Shown piece by piece: positions 17,976-27,348 of a stretch of DNA of 64,000 bases. The translations under genes and the position numbers were made by a program. Positions within the stretch are counted from its first letter, which is position 1. Each line of letters starts with the position of its first letter. The notes below the pieces were generated by a model. The model did no database searches. It was not told where the DNA came from and saw nothing but the letters and a program-made list of their open reading frames with translations. Origin of the DNA: Streptomyces pyxinicus. GTDB lineage: Bacteria > Actinomycetota > Actinomycetes > Streptomycetales > Streptomycetaceae. The stretch lies in contig NZ_JANUGP010000002.1 of assembly GCF_024753135.1 (NCBI RefSeq), forward strand, positions 62,001 to 126,000, read 5' to 3'.

Positions 17976-18755
17976 ATGACTTCAGGTGCCTATCTCTCCG
18001 GGTTGTTCGCGCTGGACGGCCGGGTCGCCGTCGTCACCGGCGGCAGTTCCGGCATCGGCCGGGCCGTCGCCGGGGCGCTCGCCCGGGTGGGGGCGCGGGT
18101 GGTGGTCGTGGCCCGGGGAGAGGAGCGACTTGTCGAAACGGTGGAGGAGTTGCGGGGCGCGGGGTGTGAAGCGGCCTGGGTGAGCGGGGATCTGGGCAGC
18201 CGGGGCGGGGTGCGCGCGGTGGCCGAGGCGGCGGCCGGGGTGTTCGGGGAGCCGGACATCCTCGTCAACTGCGCCGGGATCAACCTCCGTCCGCCGCTGG
18301 GCGAGCTGGGCGAGGACGTGTGGGACGCGACCATGGCCGTGAACCTGGAGGCGCCGTTCCTGCTGGGGCAGCGGTTCGGGCCGGGGATGGCCGAGCGCGG
18401 CTACGGCCGGATCATCCACGTCACCTCCCAGCAGGCGCACCGGGCGTTCGTGAGCAGCGGCGCGCACGGCGTCTCGAAGGGGGCGCTGGAGTCGCTGGCC
18501 CGCTCGCAGGCCGAGGCGTGGTCGCGGCACGGGGTCACCTGCAACACGCTGGTGCCGGGGTTCGTGATGACGCCGCTGAACGCGCGCCTGTCGTCCGACC
18601 CGGGGCGGGTGGCGGCGCTGGCCGCGCGGACCATGGTGGGCCGCAACGGGCTGGCGGAGGACTTCGCGGGCGCGGCGGTGTTCCTGGCGGGCCCCGCGTC
18701 GGCGTACGTCACCGGGCAGTCGGTGTTCGTGGACGGCGGTTTCTCCGTCCACTGA
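17976..18755 (+). CDS. SDR family protein with His in place of the catalytic Tyr
   Basis: A 259-residue SDR of the gluconate-5-dehydrogenase-like group. TGGSSGIG is at 21-28, NCAG at 98-101 and Ser151 and Lys168 are in place, but the residue four before the lysine is His164 (SGAHGVSKGALE), where classical SDRs have the catalytic tyrosine. The rest of the fold, including PGFVMTPLNARL and the C-terminal YVTGQSVFVDGGFSVH, is intact, so it is not a pseudogene. Activity may be altered or rely on His as general acid. Transcribed alone, divergent from acpS with a 40-base spacer. Confidence 0.85.
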   Translation: MTSGAYLSGLFALDGRVAVVTGGSSGIGRAVAGALARVGARVVVVARGEERLVETVEELRGAGCEAAWVSGDLGSRGGVRAVAEAAAGVFGEPDILVNCAGINLRPPLGELGEDVWDATMAVNLEAPFLLGQRFGPGMAERGYGRIIHVTSQQAHRAFVSSGAHGVSKGALESLARSQAEAWSRHGVTCNTLVPGFVMTPLNARLSSDPGRVAALAARTMVGRNGLAEDFAGAAVFLAGPASAYVTGQSVFVDGGFSVH

Positions 18756-19095
18756 CGCGACACGGCAGGAGGGGGTTGCGCGGGGACCGCCGCACCCCCG
18801 TTGCCGGGGGGCGGGACGACGGCGGTCCCCGCGAGGGACGCGGGCCGGGTCAGGGCCGGGCTTGCGCGTCCGTGGCGTCCAGGGAGGTCCGGGAGCCGCT
18901 CCGGAGGTCCTTGACGCCGTTCGGCGCCGGCCTGGCGGGGAGCCGCTCCCGCCCTGCCGACACCCACCAATCTGCCGGACGCGTGTTAAGCCTGTGCTGC
19001 GCGCACGTGACACCCTCGTACCAGTTGCGCGGCGACCCGATCGGCCGGGGTCACCGGGTGTTCGCCGAGGTCACGGGCGGTTCACCGGGCGTTCG
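18756..19095. other. Spacer between SDR and cystathionine beta-synthase
   Basis: 340 bases between convergent genes. It holds the SDR terminator and otherwise only GC-rich, partly repetitive sequence (short CACCGGG-type repeats near 19050-19095). No gene seen. It may mark a rearrangement junction relative to S. coelicolor. Confidence 0.5.
18779..18833 (+). terminator. Terminator of the SDR gene
   Basis: A 14-bp stem (CGCGGGGACCGCCG 18779-18792 with its complement 18820-18833) enclosing a smaller hairpin, 24 bases past the stop codon. Confidence 0.75.
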
Positions 19096-20487
19096 CTAGC
19101 GGTTGCCGCCCTTGGCCAGGAAGGCCAGCAGGTCCTGCCGGCTGACGACGCCGGTCGGCTTGCCGTCGACCAGCACGATCGCGGCGTCCGCGGCGCCGAG
19201 CACCTGCATCAGGTCGGCCACCGGCTCACCGGAGCCGACCTGGGGCAGCGGGGCGCACATGTGCTTCTCCAGCGGGTCCTCCAGGGAGGCGCGCTGGCTG
19301 AACAGCGCGTCCAGCAGCTCGCGTTCCACGACCGAGCCGACGACCTCGGCGGCCATCACGTCCGGGTGGCCGGCGCCGGGCTTGACGACGGGCATCTGCG
19401 AGACGCCGTACTCGCGCAGCACCTCGATGGCCTGGCCGACGGTCTCCTCGGGGTGCATGTGCACCAGGGACGGGATGGAGCCGCCCGCCTTGTGGCTGAG
19501 GACGTCGCCGACGCGGGCGCTGGGGCCCTCGTCCTCCAGGAAGCCGTAGTCGGCCATCCACTCGTCGTTGAAGATCTTGCTGAGGTAGCCGCGGCCGCTG
19601 TCGGGCAGCAGCACGACCACGACGTCGTCGGGGCCGAGGCGCTCGGCGACCCGCAGCGCGGCGACGACGGCCATGCCGCAGGAGCCGCCCACCAGCAGGC
19701 CCTCCTCCTTGGCCAGGCGGCGGGTCATCTGGAAGGCGTCCTTGTCGGAGACGGGCACGATCTCGTCGGCCACGGTCCGGTCGTAGGCGCTCGGCCAGAA
19801 GTCCTCGCCGACGCCCTCGATCAGGTACGGCCGGCCGGAGCCGCCGGAGTAGACCGAGCCCTCGGGGTCGGCGCCGATGACCTTCACGGCGCCGTCGGAG
19901 GCGTCCTTCAGATAGCGGCCGGTGCCGGAGATGGTGCCGCCGGTGCCGACGCCCGCCACGAAGTGGGTGATCTTCCCCTCGGTCTGCTCCCACAGCTCGG
20001 GACCGGTGGAGTGGTAGTGGGAGAGCGGGTTGTTGGGGTTGGAGTACTGGTCGGGCTTCCACGCGCCCGGGGTCTCACGGACGAGGCGGTCGGAGACGTT
20101 GTAGTACGAGTCCGGGTGTTCGGGGTCCACGGCGGTCGGGCAGACGACGACCTCGGCGCCGTACGCGCGCAGCACGTTGATCTTGTCGGTGCTCACCTTG
20201 TCGGGGCACACGAAGATGCACTTGTACCCCTTCTGCTGGGCCACGATGGCCAGCCCGACGCCGGTGTTCCCACTGGTCGGCTCGACGATCGTGCCGCCGG
20301 GCTTCAGCTCCCCGCTCTGCTCGGCGGCCTCGATCATGCGCAGGGCGATGCGGTCCTTCACGGAACCGCCCGGGTTGAAGTACTCCACCTTGGCCAGGAC
20401 GGTGGCCTGGATGCCCGTGGTCACGTTGTTGAGCCTCACCAGCGGGGTGTTGCCGACGAGGCTGATCATCGAGTCGTGGAATCGCAC
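19096..20487 (-). CDS. cbs: Cystathionine beta-synthase
   Basis: A 463-residue PLP enzyme that condenses serine (or O-acetylserine) with homocysteine in transsulfuration. The PLP lysine is Lys44 in NPGGSVKDRIALRM; EPTSGNTGVGLAIV and GVGTGGTISGTGRYL bind PLP phosphate. Unlike a plain cysteine synthase it carries a C-terminal tandem CBS regulatory pair (about 340-463, with EYGVSQMPVVK and SRQDLLAFL). There is no N-terminal heme region. Divergent from the SGNH hydrolase gene. Confidence 0.93.
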   Translation of the reverse strand: MRFHDSMISLVGNTPLVRLNNVTTGIQATVLAKVEYFNPGGSVKDRIALRMIEAAEQSGELKPGGTIVEPTSGNTGVGLAIVAQQKGYKCIFVCPDKVSTDKINVLRAYGAEVVVCPTAVDPEHPDSYYNVSDRLVRETPGAWKPDQYSNPNNPLSHYHSTGPELWEQTEGKITHFVAGVGTGGTISGTGRYLKDASDGAVKVIGADPEGSVYSGGSGRPYLIEGVGEDFWPSAYDRTVADEIVPVSDKDAFQMTRRLAKEEGLLVGGSCGMAVVAALRVAERLGPDDVVVVLLPDSGRGYLSKIFNDEWMADYGFLEDEGPSARVGDVLSHKAGGSIPSLVHMHPEETVGQAIEVLREYGVSQMPVVKPGAGHPDVMAAEVVGSVVERELLDALFSQRASLEDPLEKHMCAPLPQVGSGEPVADLMQVLGAADAAIVLVDGKPTGVVSRQDLLAFLAKGGNR

Positions 20488-20648
20488 CGTTGTCTCCGGT
20501 TGCTTGCAAAAAACAGTGGTCGTAGTGGTCCCGCCAGCCTACGGCCCCCGGGTGACGGGGGAAGGTCGTTCACTCCCCGTCGAGATTGACGCACGGTCCG
20601 TACGGGGCAAGGAGTGGGTGTACGGCTACGAGGAGGTGGCGGCGACGC

Positions 20649-21671
20649 ATGACGAGCATGTCGAGGGCGCGAGTGGCCCGGCGCATCGCGGCCGGAGCGG
20701 CGTACGGCGGTGGCGGGGCCGGACTGGTCGGGGCCGCCGCGGTCGGGCTGCTGCTGGCGGAGCTGCGGCTGGCCCGCCGCCGGGTGGGCAATGGCGGCGG
20801 GGGCGGCCGGGTGCCGGGGGCCGACGGGGTGTACGGCCACGCGTACGACGTCCCCGGTGAGCACCCGCTCCGGCTGACCGTCCTGGGCGACTCCACGGCC
20901 GCCGGGCAGGGTGTGCACCGGGCGGGCCAGACCCCGGGCGCGCTGCTGGCGTCGGGGCTCGCGGCGGTGGCGGAGCGGCCGGTGGAGCTGCGGAACGTGG
21001 CGCTGCCCGGTGCCCGCTCGGACGACCTGGACCGCCAGGTGGCGCGGGTGCTGGCGGGGGCGGACCCGGCCCCCGACATCTGCGTGATCATGATCGGCGC
21101 GAACGACGTGACCCACCGGATGCCCCCGACCCGCTCGGTACGGCACCTGTCGGCGGCGGTACGGCGGCTGCGGACGGCCGGCGCGGAGGTGGTGGTCGGC
21201 ACGTGCCCGGATCTCGGCACCATCGAGCCGGTGTGGCAGCCGCTGCGCTGGCTGGCCCGGCGGGCGTCCCGGCAGCTGGCGGCGGCGCAGACGATCGGGG
21301 TGGTGGAGCAGGGGGGTCGCACGGTGTCGCTGGGCGACCTGCTGGGCCCGGAGTTCGAGGCGAACCCGCGCGAGCTGTTCGGTCCTGACAACTACCACCC
21401 CTCGGCGGAGGGCTACGCCACGGCGGCGATGGCCGTCCTGCCCACCCTCTGCGCGGCCCTCGGCCTGTGGCCGGCGGAGGAGGAGCGCCCGGATCTGACC
21501 CGTCGCGAGGGCTTCCTGCCGGTGGCCCGGGCGGCCGCCGAGGCGGCCTCGGAGGCCGGCACCGAGGTCGCGGCGGCCATGCCCGCCGGCCCCCGGGGCC
21601 CCTGGGCCCTCCTCAAGCGCCGGCGGCGGCGCCGGGTGCCGGAGGCGGAGCCGGCCACCCGGTCCCTGTGA
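20649..21671 (+). CDS. SGNH/GDSL-type hydrolase, membrane-anchored
   Basis: A 340-residue protein with an N-terminal hydrophobic helix (about 14-37) and an SGNH hydrolase domain: block I GDSTAAGQG (80-88, nucleophile Ser82), block III GAND (150-153) and block V DNYHPSAEGY (Asp and His). All catalytic residues are present, so esterase or lipase activity outside the membrane is likely. The Pro/Arg-rich C-terminus is low complexity. The ATG at 20649 has AGGAGG 12 bases upstream; a second ATG at 20658 is also possible. Confidence 0.88.
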   Translation: MTSMSRARVARRIAAGAAYGGGGAGLVGAAAVGLLLAELRLARRRVGNGGGGGRVPGADGVYGHAYDVPGEHPLRLTVLGDSTAAGQGVHRAGQTPGALLASGLAAVAERPVELRNVALPGARSDDLDRQVARVLAGADPAPDICVIMIGANDVTHRMPPTRSVRHLSAAVRRLRTAGAEVVVGTCPDLGTIEPVWQPLRWLARRASRQLAAAQTIGVVEQGGRTVSLGDLLGPEFEANPRELFGPDNYHPSAEGYATAAMAVLPTLCAALGLWPAEEERPDLTRREGFLPVARAAAEAASEAGTEVAAAMPAGPRGPWALLKRRRRRRVPEAEPATRSL

Positions 21672-21747
21672 CCCTCCCCCCGGCCCCACGGTCGCTGTGA
21701 CCGCCCCCGGCCAGCCGCTCCGGGTGGCCGGGCGCCCCCCTGGAGGC

Positions 21748-21759
21748 AAGCAAGCGCTT
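21748..21759 (+). promoter_or_regulatory. Operator-like AAGCAAGCGCTT before the thiolase gene
   Basis: A palindromic AAGCGCTT preceded by another AAGC, about 105 bases upstream of the thiolase start. Such sequences occur upstream of fatty-acid degradation genes controlled by TetR-type repressors in actinobacteria; the regulator here is not identified. Confidence 0.4.
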
Positions 21760-21864
21760 AGACAACTGCGGTGAGTGTCACACCGCGACACCGGTGACCC
21801 GGACCATACGTGCGGGTAACTTCCGAACCGGCCCTGCCCGCAGAACCGTCCACTGGAGCCCGTG

Positions 21865-23085
21865 ATGCCCGAAGCCGTCATCGTCTCGACCGCCCGCTCC
21901 CCCATCGGCCGAGCCGTCAAGGGCTCCCTGAAGGACCTCCGCCCCGACGACCTGACGGCCACGATCATCCAGGCCGCCCTCGCCAAGGTCCCCGAGCTGG
22001 ACCCGCGGGACATCGACGACCTGATGCTCGGCTGCGGCCTGCCCGGCGGGGAGCAGGGACACAACCTCGGCCGTGTCGTCGCCGTGCAGATGGGCATGGA
22101 CCACCTGCCGGGCTGCACCGTCACCCGGTACTGCTCCTCCTCCCTCCAGACCTCCCGCATGGCCCTGCACGCCATCAAGGCCGGCGAGGGCGACGTCTTC
22201 ATCTCGGCCGGTGTCGAGACCGTCTCCCGCTTCGGCAAGGGCAGCTCCGACGGCCTCCCCGACACCCACAACCCGCTGTTCGCCGAGGCCGAGGCCCGCA
22301 CCGCCGCCGTGGCCGGCTCCGAGGGCTCGACCTGGCACGACCCGCGCGAGGACGGCCTGCTCCCCGACCCCTACATCGCGATGGGCCAGACCGCCGAGAA
22401 CCTGGCCCGCCTCAAGGGCGTCACCCGGCAGGACATGGACGAGTTCGGCGTCCGCTCGCAGAACCTCGCCGAGCAGGCCATCAAGAACGGCTTCTGGGAG
22501 CGCGAGATCACCCCGGTCACCCTCCCCGACGGCACGGTCGTCAGCAAGGACGACGGCCCCCGCGCCGGCGTCACCCTGGAGGGCGTCTCCGGCCTCAAGC
22601 CCGTCTTCCGCCCCGACGGCCTGGTCACCGCCGGCAACTGCTGCCCCCTCAACGACGGCGCCGCCGCGCTCGTCATCATGAGCGACACCAAGGCCCGCGA
22701 GCTGGGCCTGACCCCGCTCGCCCGCATCGTCTCCACCGGCGTCTCCGGCCTGTCCCCCGAGATCATGGGCCTCGGCCCGGTCGAGGCGAGCAAGCAGGCA
22801 CTGCGCCGCGCCGGCCTGACCATCGACGACATCGACCTGGTCGAGATCAACGAGGCCTTCGCCGCCCAGGTGATCCCCTCCTACCGCGACCTCGGCATCG
22901 ACCTGGACAAGCTGAACGTGAACGGCGGCGCCATCGCCGTCGGCCACCCCTTCGGCATGACCGGCGCCCGCATCACCGGCACGCTGATCAACTCCCTCCA
23001 GTGGCACGACAAGCAGTTCGGTCTGGAGACCATGTGCGTCGGCGGCGGCCAGGGCATGGCCATGGTCATCGAGCGCCTCAGCTGA
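21865..23085 (+). CDS. Acetyl-CoA acetyltransferase (thiolase)
   Basis: A 406-residue thiolase. The acyl-accepting cysteine is Cys90 ([13 protein letters not shown]), the His is in [14 protein letters not shown] and the second Cys in [11 protein letters not shown], the complete catalytic triad of degradative and biosynthetic thiolases. [11 protein letters not shown] matches the FadA/acetyltransferase signature. It can cleave 3-ketoacyl-CoA or condense acetyl-CoA; direction cannot be told. ATG 21865 follows GGAG by 6 bases; a GTG immediately before it (21862) is the alternative start. A strong terminator follows. Confidence 0.94.
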   Translation: MPEAVIVSTARSPIGRAVKGSLKDLRPDDLTATIIQAALAKVPELDPRDIDDLMLGCGLPGGEQGHNLGRVVAVQMGMDHLPGCTVTRYCSSSLQTSRMALHAIKAGEGDVFISAGVETVSRFGKGSSDGLPDTHNPLFAEAEARTAAVAGSEGSTWHDPREDGLLPDPYIAMGQTAENLARLKGVTRQDMDEFGVRSQNLAEQAIKNGFWEREITPVTLPDGTVVSKDDGPRAGVTLEGVSGLKPVFRPDGLVTAGNCCPLNDGAAALVIMSDTKARELGLTPLARIVSTGVSGLSPEIMGLGPVEASKQALRRAGLTIDDIDLVEINEAFAAQVIPSYRDLGIDLDKLNVNGGAIAVGHPFGMTGARITGTLINSLQWHDKQFGLETMCVGGGQGMAMVIERLS

Positions 23086-23137
23086 CCGCGCCCGCCTGAC
23101 ACACCGTCCGTAGCGTTTCGGACACTTTGCGTCGGAC

Positions 23138-23178
23138 AAAGACCCGGAACCCCGCCATCCCCGGGGTTTCGGGTCTTT
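23138..23178 (+). terminator. Terminator of the thiolase gene
   Basis: A 17-bp stem (23138-23154 with 23162-23178) with one G-U pair, ending in TTT, 53 bases after the stop codon. One of the few hairpins here with a U tail. Confidence 0.85.
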
Positions 23179-23372
23179 CCGTGATCGAATCTCCCCCAGG
23201 ATGTGACCTATCTCCCTCGCGGGAGGCATCTGCCCAGGTCAGCGCCCACGCCCCCGGAACCCCGCGACCAAAGTCCTGTCCGTTTCGTGATGTTACGCAC
23301 TGACAGATGGTTAGTCCGCCCTTCAAGCTGATGTAGGAAGTCGGGGGTCGACTTTGAACCGGGAGTACGTCA

Positions 23373-24155
23373 GTGAGCGCCATGCCGATCGCCCTGCTGC
23401 TCACCACGGCCGCCACGGGCGCCGTGGGCGTCGCCGTCCTGCGCACCGTCCTCAAGCTGCGCCGGCAGATCGCGGAGCTGCACACCCAACTCGCCGAGAA
23501 CGACGCCGCCACCGCGCGCGCCCTGCTGCCGCACGCCCGCGGCACAGCCGACACCGAGCGGATACGCGCGGCCGTCGCCGAGGCGCTGGCGGAGGAGCGG
23601 GAGCGGGAGCTGGCCGAGGCGCGCGCCTTCTGGGCCGCCCAGGAGAGCCGTGACACCGCCGACGCGCCGACGCTGCTGGGGCTGTCGGACGCCGAGCTGT
23701 TCCTGCCGCGGCAGAGCGACTTCGTGGGCCTGGAGCCGGTGTCCGAGCCGAGTGCCGACGCCGACGAGTTCGCCGGGGACTCCCCGGAGCTGGCCGCGGC
23801 CCGCCGCCGGCACCCCTCGCACCCGGACTTCGTGCCGGCGCAGCCGTCCGCCGTCAACGACCACGAGCGCACGGTGACCACCCTGGAGCAGCTGGCCGCC
23901 GGGCAGGTCCGGCTCTCCGACGTCCGCCCGGGCCCGCTCGGCACCCTCGACGTCTACGTCTTCGCCGACGGCACCACGCTGTGCATGACGCCGGGTCACC
24001 GGGAGACGGCCGAGCGGCTCGCGGCGGCCCTGGAGACGGGCGAGACGCCCTACCTGCTCGGCGGCTCGGGCGTCTCCGGCGCCTACACCCTCACCTTCGC
24101 CTGCGGCGAGGACACGGTCTACATCCTGGCCGACCGCGTCATCGCCTCGCTGTAG
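23373..24155 (+). CDS. Membrane-anchored protein of unknown function
   Basis: A 260-residue protein with one N-terminal transmembrane helix (about 3-23) followed by a charged coiled-coil-like segment (LRRQIAELHTQLAEND... EALAEERERELAEARAFWA, to about 90), an acidic linker, and a C-terminal domain of short beta-like strands (LDVYVFADGTTLCMTPG, YTLTFACGEDTVYILAD). I do not recognise the domain. GTG start at 23373; ATG at 23382 is an alternative. Confidence 0.75.
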   Translation: MSAMPIALLLTTAATGAVGVAVLRTVLKLRRQIAELHTQLAENDAATARALLPHARGTADTERIRAAVAEALAEERERELAEARAFWAAQESRDTADAPTLLGLSDAELFLPRQSDFVGLEPVSEPSADADEFAGDSPELAAARRRHPSHPDFVPAQPSAVNDHERTVTTLEQLAAGQVRLSDVRPGPLGTLDVYVFADGTTLCMTPGHRETAERLAAALETGETPYLLGGSGVSGAYTLTFACGEDTVYILADRVIASL

Positions 24156-24173
24156 CCGCAGCCCGCCCCCGCC

Positions 24174-24485
24174 TCACACGCCGGCGCGCTGCCGGGCCTC
24201 CTCCACCCGGCGCACCGCCTCGGCCACCTGGTCCTCGCTGTCCAGCACCAGCGCCAAGTCGTGCGCCGCGACCAGGATTTGGTCGGCCGCCGCGAACATC
24301 CCCGCCTCGGGCATCTCCCGGGGCTCGCTCCCCGGCTCCTCGACGCCCTGCGTCCACCGGGCGAACTCCCGGGCCAGGGCCAGTGCCTCGGCCGCCGCGC
24401 CGCGCTGGAGCCGGCTCTGCGGGGCCGCCCGCAGCCGGTCGGCGAAGTGATCCACTGCTTGGGTCAAGGGAGTCGTATCCACCAC
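24174..24485 (-). CDS. Small helical protein of unknown function
   Basis: A 103-residue, Ala-rich, mostly helical protein (LTQAVDHFADRLRAAPQSRL, AAADQILVAAHDLALVLDSE) without membrane segments. Unrecognised. It starts at one of two adjacent GTG codons (24485 or 24482) and converges on the preceding membrane protein; the divergent DUF4287 gene starts 99 bases upstream. Confidence 0.62.
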   Translation of the reverse strand: MVDTTPLTQAVDHFADRLRAAPQSRLQRGAAAEALALAREFARWTQGVEEPGSEPREMPEAGMFAAADQILVAAHDLALVLDSEDQVAEAVRRVEEARQRAGV

Positions 24486-24584
24486 GCGCCGAGCGTAACG
24501 TGCCGCACTGTTGCCAATACGCGAACGCTCAGGCACGGTGACGTGAAGGACCGGCTCACATCCCCTTTGCGTTCGGAGGCGCCG

Positions 24585-24815
24585 ATGTCCCAAGTCTTCT
24601 CCGCCGAGACCCATCGCAACATGCTCGCCCGCATCCCCCAGTGCACCGGTCGTGAGGTCGCCGACTGGCTGCGCACCGTCGACGAAGGCCCGGCTCTCTT
24701 CCGCTTCGAGGAGAAGGTCAGCTGGCTCCGCCACGAGTACGACCTCGCGTACGGCCACGCGAAGGCGCTCGTGCACGAGTACGACCTGCGGCGGGCGGCA
24801 CGCAAGCTGCTCTGA
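24585..24815 (+). CDS. DUF4287 domain protein
   Basis: A 76-residue protein with the DUF4287 pattern: an N-terminal helix (ETHRNMLARIPQCTGREVADWL), FEEKVSWLRHEYDLAYGHAKALVHEYD and a basic tail. Function is unknown in this family. The ATG at 24585 has GGAGG five bases upstream. It converges on the Bax inhibitor gene with a shared terminator. Confidence 0.8.
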   Translation: MSQVFSAETHRNMLARIPQCTGREVADWLRTVDEGPALFRFEEKVSWLRHEYDLAYGHAKALVHEYDLRRAARKLL

Positions 24816-24860
24816 CCGCGCGTCCTGGACGCCGGACGCGGCGCGGTGCGCAGTACGCGG

Positions 24861-24891
24861 CAGGGCCCCGGGTCGCTCACCCGGGGCCCTG
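24861..24891. terminator. Bidirectional terminator between DUF4287 and Bax inhibitor genes
   Basis: A perfect 13-bp stem (24861-24873 with 24879-24891) and 5-base loop, midway between two converging stop codons. Confidence 0.85.
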
Positions 24892-24933
24892 TCTGACGAC
24901 CGGTGCGGACACTGGTCGCTACTGCTGCGGACG

Positions 24934-25794
24934 CTAGTCGTTACTGCTGAAGATCGCGACCAGCCGCAGCATCTCCACGTAGATCCACACCAGGGTCATG
25001 GTGAGGCCGAACGCGGCGAGCCAGGACTCGTTGCGCGGCGCGCCGTAGGCGATGCCATCCTCGATCTGCTTGAAGTCGAGGGTCAGGAAGAACGCGCCGA
25101 GCAGGATGGCGATGATGCCGACCAGCGCGCCGAGCGGGCCGAAGCTGCGCAGGCCGCCGTCCTCGGCGACACCGAAGGCGACCAGCAACAGGTTGACCAC
25201 CATGACGGCGACGAACGCCATCGCGATGGTGAGGCCGATGCGGGCGTAGCGGGCGGTGACGCGGATCCAGCCGGCCTTGTAGACCAGCAGGGTGGCGCCG
25301 GAGACCGCCATGGTGCCGAGCACCGCCTGGAAGGGGGCGCCGCTCCAGCGGCTGTTGTACATCTCGCTGAGAACACCGAGGAAGACGCCCTCGAAGGCGG
25401 CGTACCCGAGGATCAGGGCGGGCGACGGGGTGCGCTTGAAGCTCTGCACCATGGCCAGCACGAACGCGATCAGCGCGGAGCCGATCGCCAGTCCGTAGCT
25501 CGTCGTCGACACCGGCAGCAGCGCCCACGCGAGGACGGCGCCGACGGCGACCGTGCCGAGCGTGAGGGCCGAACGCGTGACGACGTCGTCCATGGTCATC
25601 CGGTCGGTGGTGACCGGTGTCTGCGGCGGGGCGCCCGCCTGCACGCCCTGCTGGGCGTACGGGTTCTGGGCGTAGGGGTTCTGCGCGTAGGGGTTGCCCT
25701 GGGCGGACCCGGCCTGCGGCGCGGTGCCGAAGCCGGCGTAGCCGTTGTCGCGGCTGAACCCCCGTCGCGAGAAGACCGGGTTGCTGCTCCTCAT
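24934..25794 (-). CDS. Bax inhibitor-1/YccA family membrane protein
   Basis: A 286-residue integral membrane protein with about seven hydrophobic helices from residue 90 on. N-terminal cytoplasmic part is Gly/Pro/Asn/Gln-rich and contains three tandem NPYAQ units. Family members are proposed ion (Ca2+/H+) leak channels or stress modulators. The ATG at 25794 is preferred because GGAGGAG lies just upstream; the longer reading from 25833 would place this site within the coding region. Confidence 0.86.
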   Translation of the reverse strand: MRSSNPVFSRRGFSRDNGYAGFGTAPQAGSAQGNPYAQNPYAQNPYAQQGVQAGAPPQTPVTTDRMTMDDVVTRSALTLGTVAVGAVLAWALLPVSTTSYGLAIGSALIAFVLAMVQSFKRTPSPALILGYAAFEGVFLGVLSEMYNSRWSGAPFQAVLGTMAVSGATLLVYKAGWIRVTARYARIGLTIAMAFVAVMVVNLLLVAFGVAEDGGLRSFGPLGALVGIIAILLGAFFLTLDFKQIEDGIAYGAPRNESWLAAFGLTMTLVWIYVEMLRLVAIFSSND

Positions 25795-26101
25795 TTCACT
25801 CCTCCATGGCCACCCTGCGCGGCCTTGGCTCAAGAGTAATGGATTGGCAAAAGAACGTCTCTCATGCCTGGGGAGGATCTTCCCCGCACCGTGCTGATCA
25901 ACACGCTAGCCCGACGGCTGATTCCCGACCATGCCGGAGCCGACTCCGTGACGAATCCGCAGCACAACGGTGTCAGGTCCGGCGGAAGCGGGCACGAGGG
26001 GTGATGTGGCCGTCGGAGCGGCCGAGGAAGGCGGGGAAACCTTTCGGCTGACCGGGGGGCGCTTCCCGGGACCCTGCCCGGAAGACGGCAGGCGTGGGAA
26101 G
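25795..26101. other. Upstream region of the Bax inhibitor gene and 3' flank of bldA
   Basis: About 300 bases between the Bax inhibitor start and the tRNA-Leu 3' end. No open frame with ribosome site was found. It probably holds the promoter for the Bax inhibitor gene and the processing/termination region of the tRNA; I see no strong hairpin. Confidence 0.4.
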
Positions 26102-26185
26102 TGCCCGGAGCCGGACTTGAACCGGCACGCCCGCGAAGGGGCAGCGAGGTTTAAGCTCGCCGTGTCTGCATTCCACCATCCGGGC
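26102..26185 (-). tRNA. bldA: tRNA-Leu(UAA), the developmental tRNA bldA
   Basis: An 84-base class II tRNA with 7-bp acceptor stem (GCCCGGA/TCCGGGC), anticodon stem GCGAG/CTCGC, loop CTTAAAC (anticodon UAA), long variable arm (TGCCCCTTCGCGGGCG region) and a normal GGTTCAAGTCC T arm. CCA is not encoded. It reads UUA, the rarest codon in Streptomyces, and the only tRNA known to do so there is bldA, whose loss blocks aerial growth and antibiotic production. It stands alone between the Bax inhibitor and ABC transporter genes. Confidence 0.95.
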
Positions 26186-26577
26186 AGGCCATGGGCTCCG
26201 CTGCGAGTGATCCGAGCCTATCGGGAGGCATCCCCCGAACAGGTGTCGGGCGGACCGATGTTGTCTTATTTTATTGGCGTCTGAGGGTGCATCAGCCCAT
26301 GGAACAGGCCATCCGCACTTGCCAGTAGCGTGACCCGGCGCAACCGTGGCCGTACGGGGAATGACGGAATTTCACCTACTGAACGAGGTCATCCCACCTG
26401 TTCTGACCACGTCCGGCGTCAGGGGCGCCTGTCCTCCCCAGGTATGACACGGACCCACTCCGTCCGACCGGAGTCGCCCCCGGGAACGAGAGCTGCGACT
26501 GACTCGCCGCGCTCTCCCGGCAGAGACGATGGAGCGGTCCCCACGAACCGATGTCGTCCCGACAGGAGCACGCCCCC
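26186..26577. other. Divergent region between bldA and the ABC transporter operon
   Basis: A 392-base gap, locally AT-rich at about 26262-26280 (TTGTCTTATTTTATTGG), unusual for this genome. It should hold the bldA promoter (TAGGCT at complement of 26215-26220 is a candidate -10) and the transporter promoter. An inverted repeat ACTCCG-6-CGGAGT is at 26457-26474. No gene seen. Confidence 0.5.

Positions 26578-27347
<770 letters not shown>

Positions 27348-27348
<1 letters not shown>

Noticed and set aside
26102..26185. Idea that the tRNA-Leu could be another leucine isoacceptor.
   Set aside because: The anticodon loop CTTAAAC reads UAA plainly.
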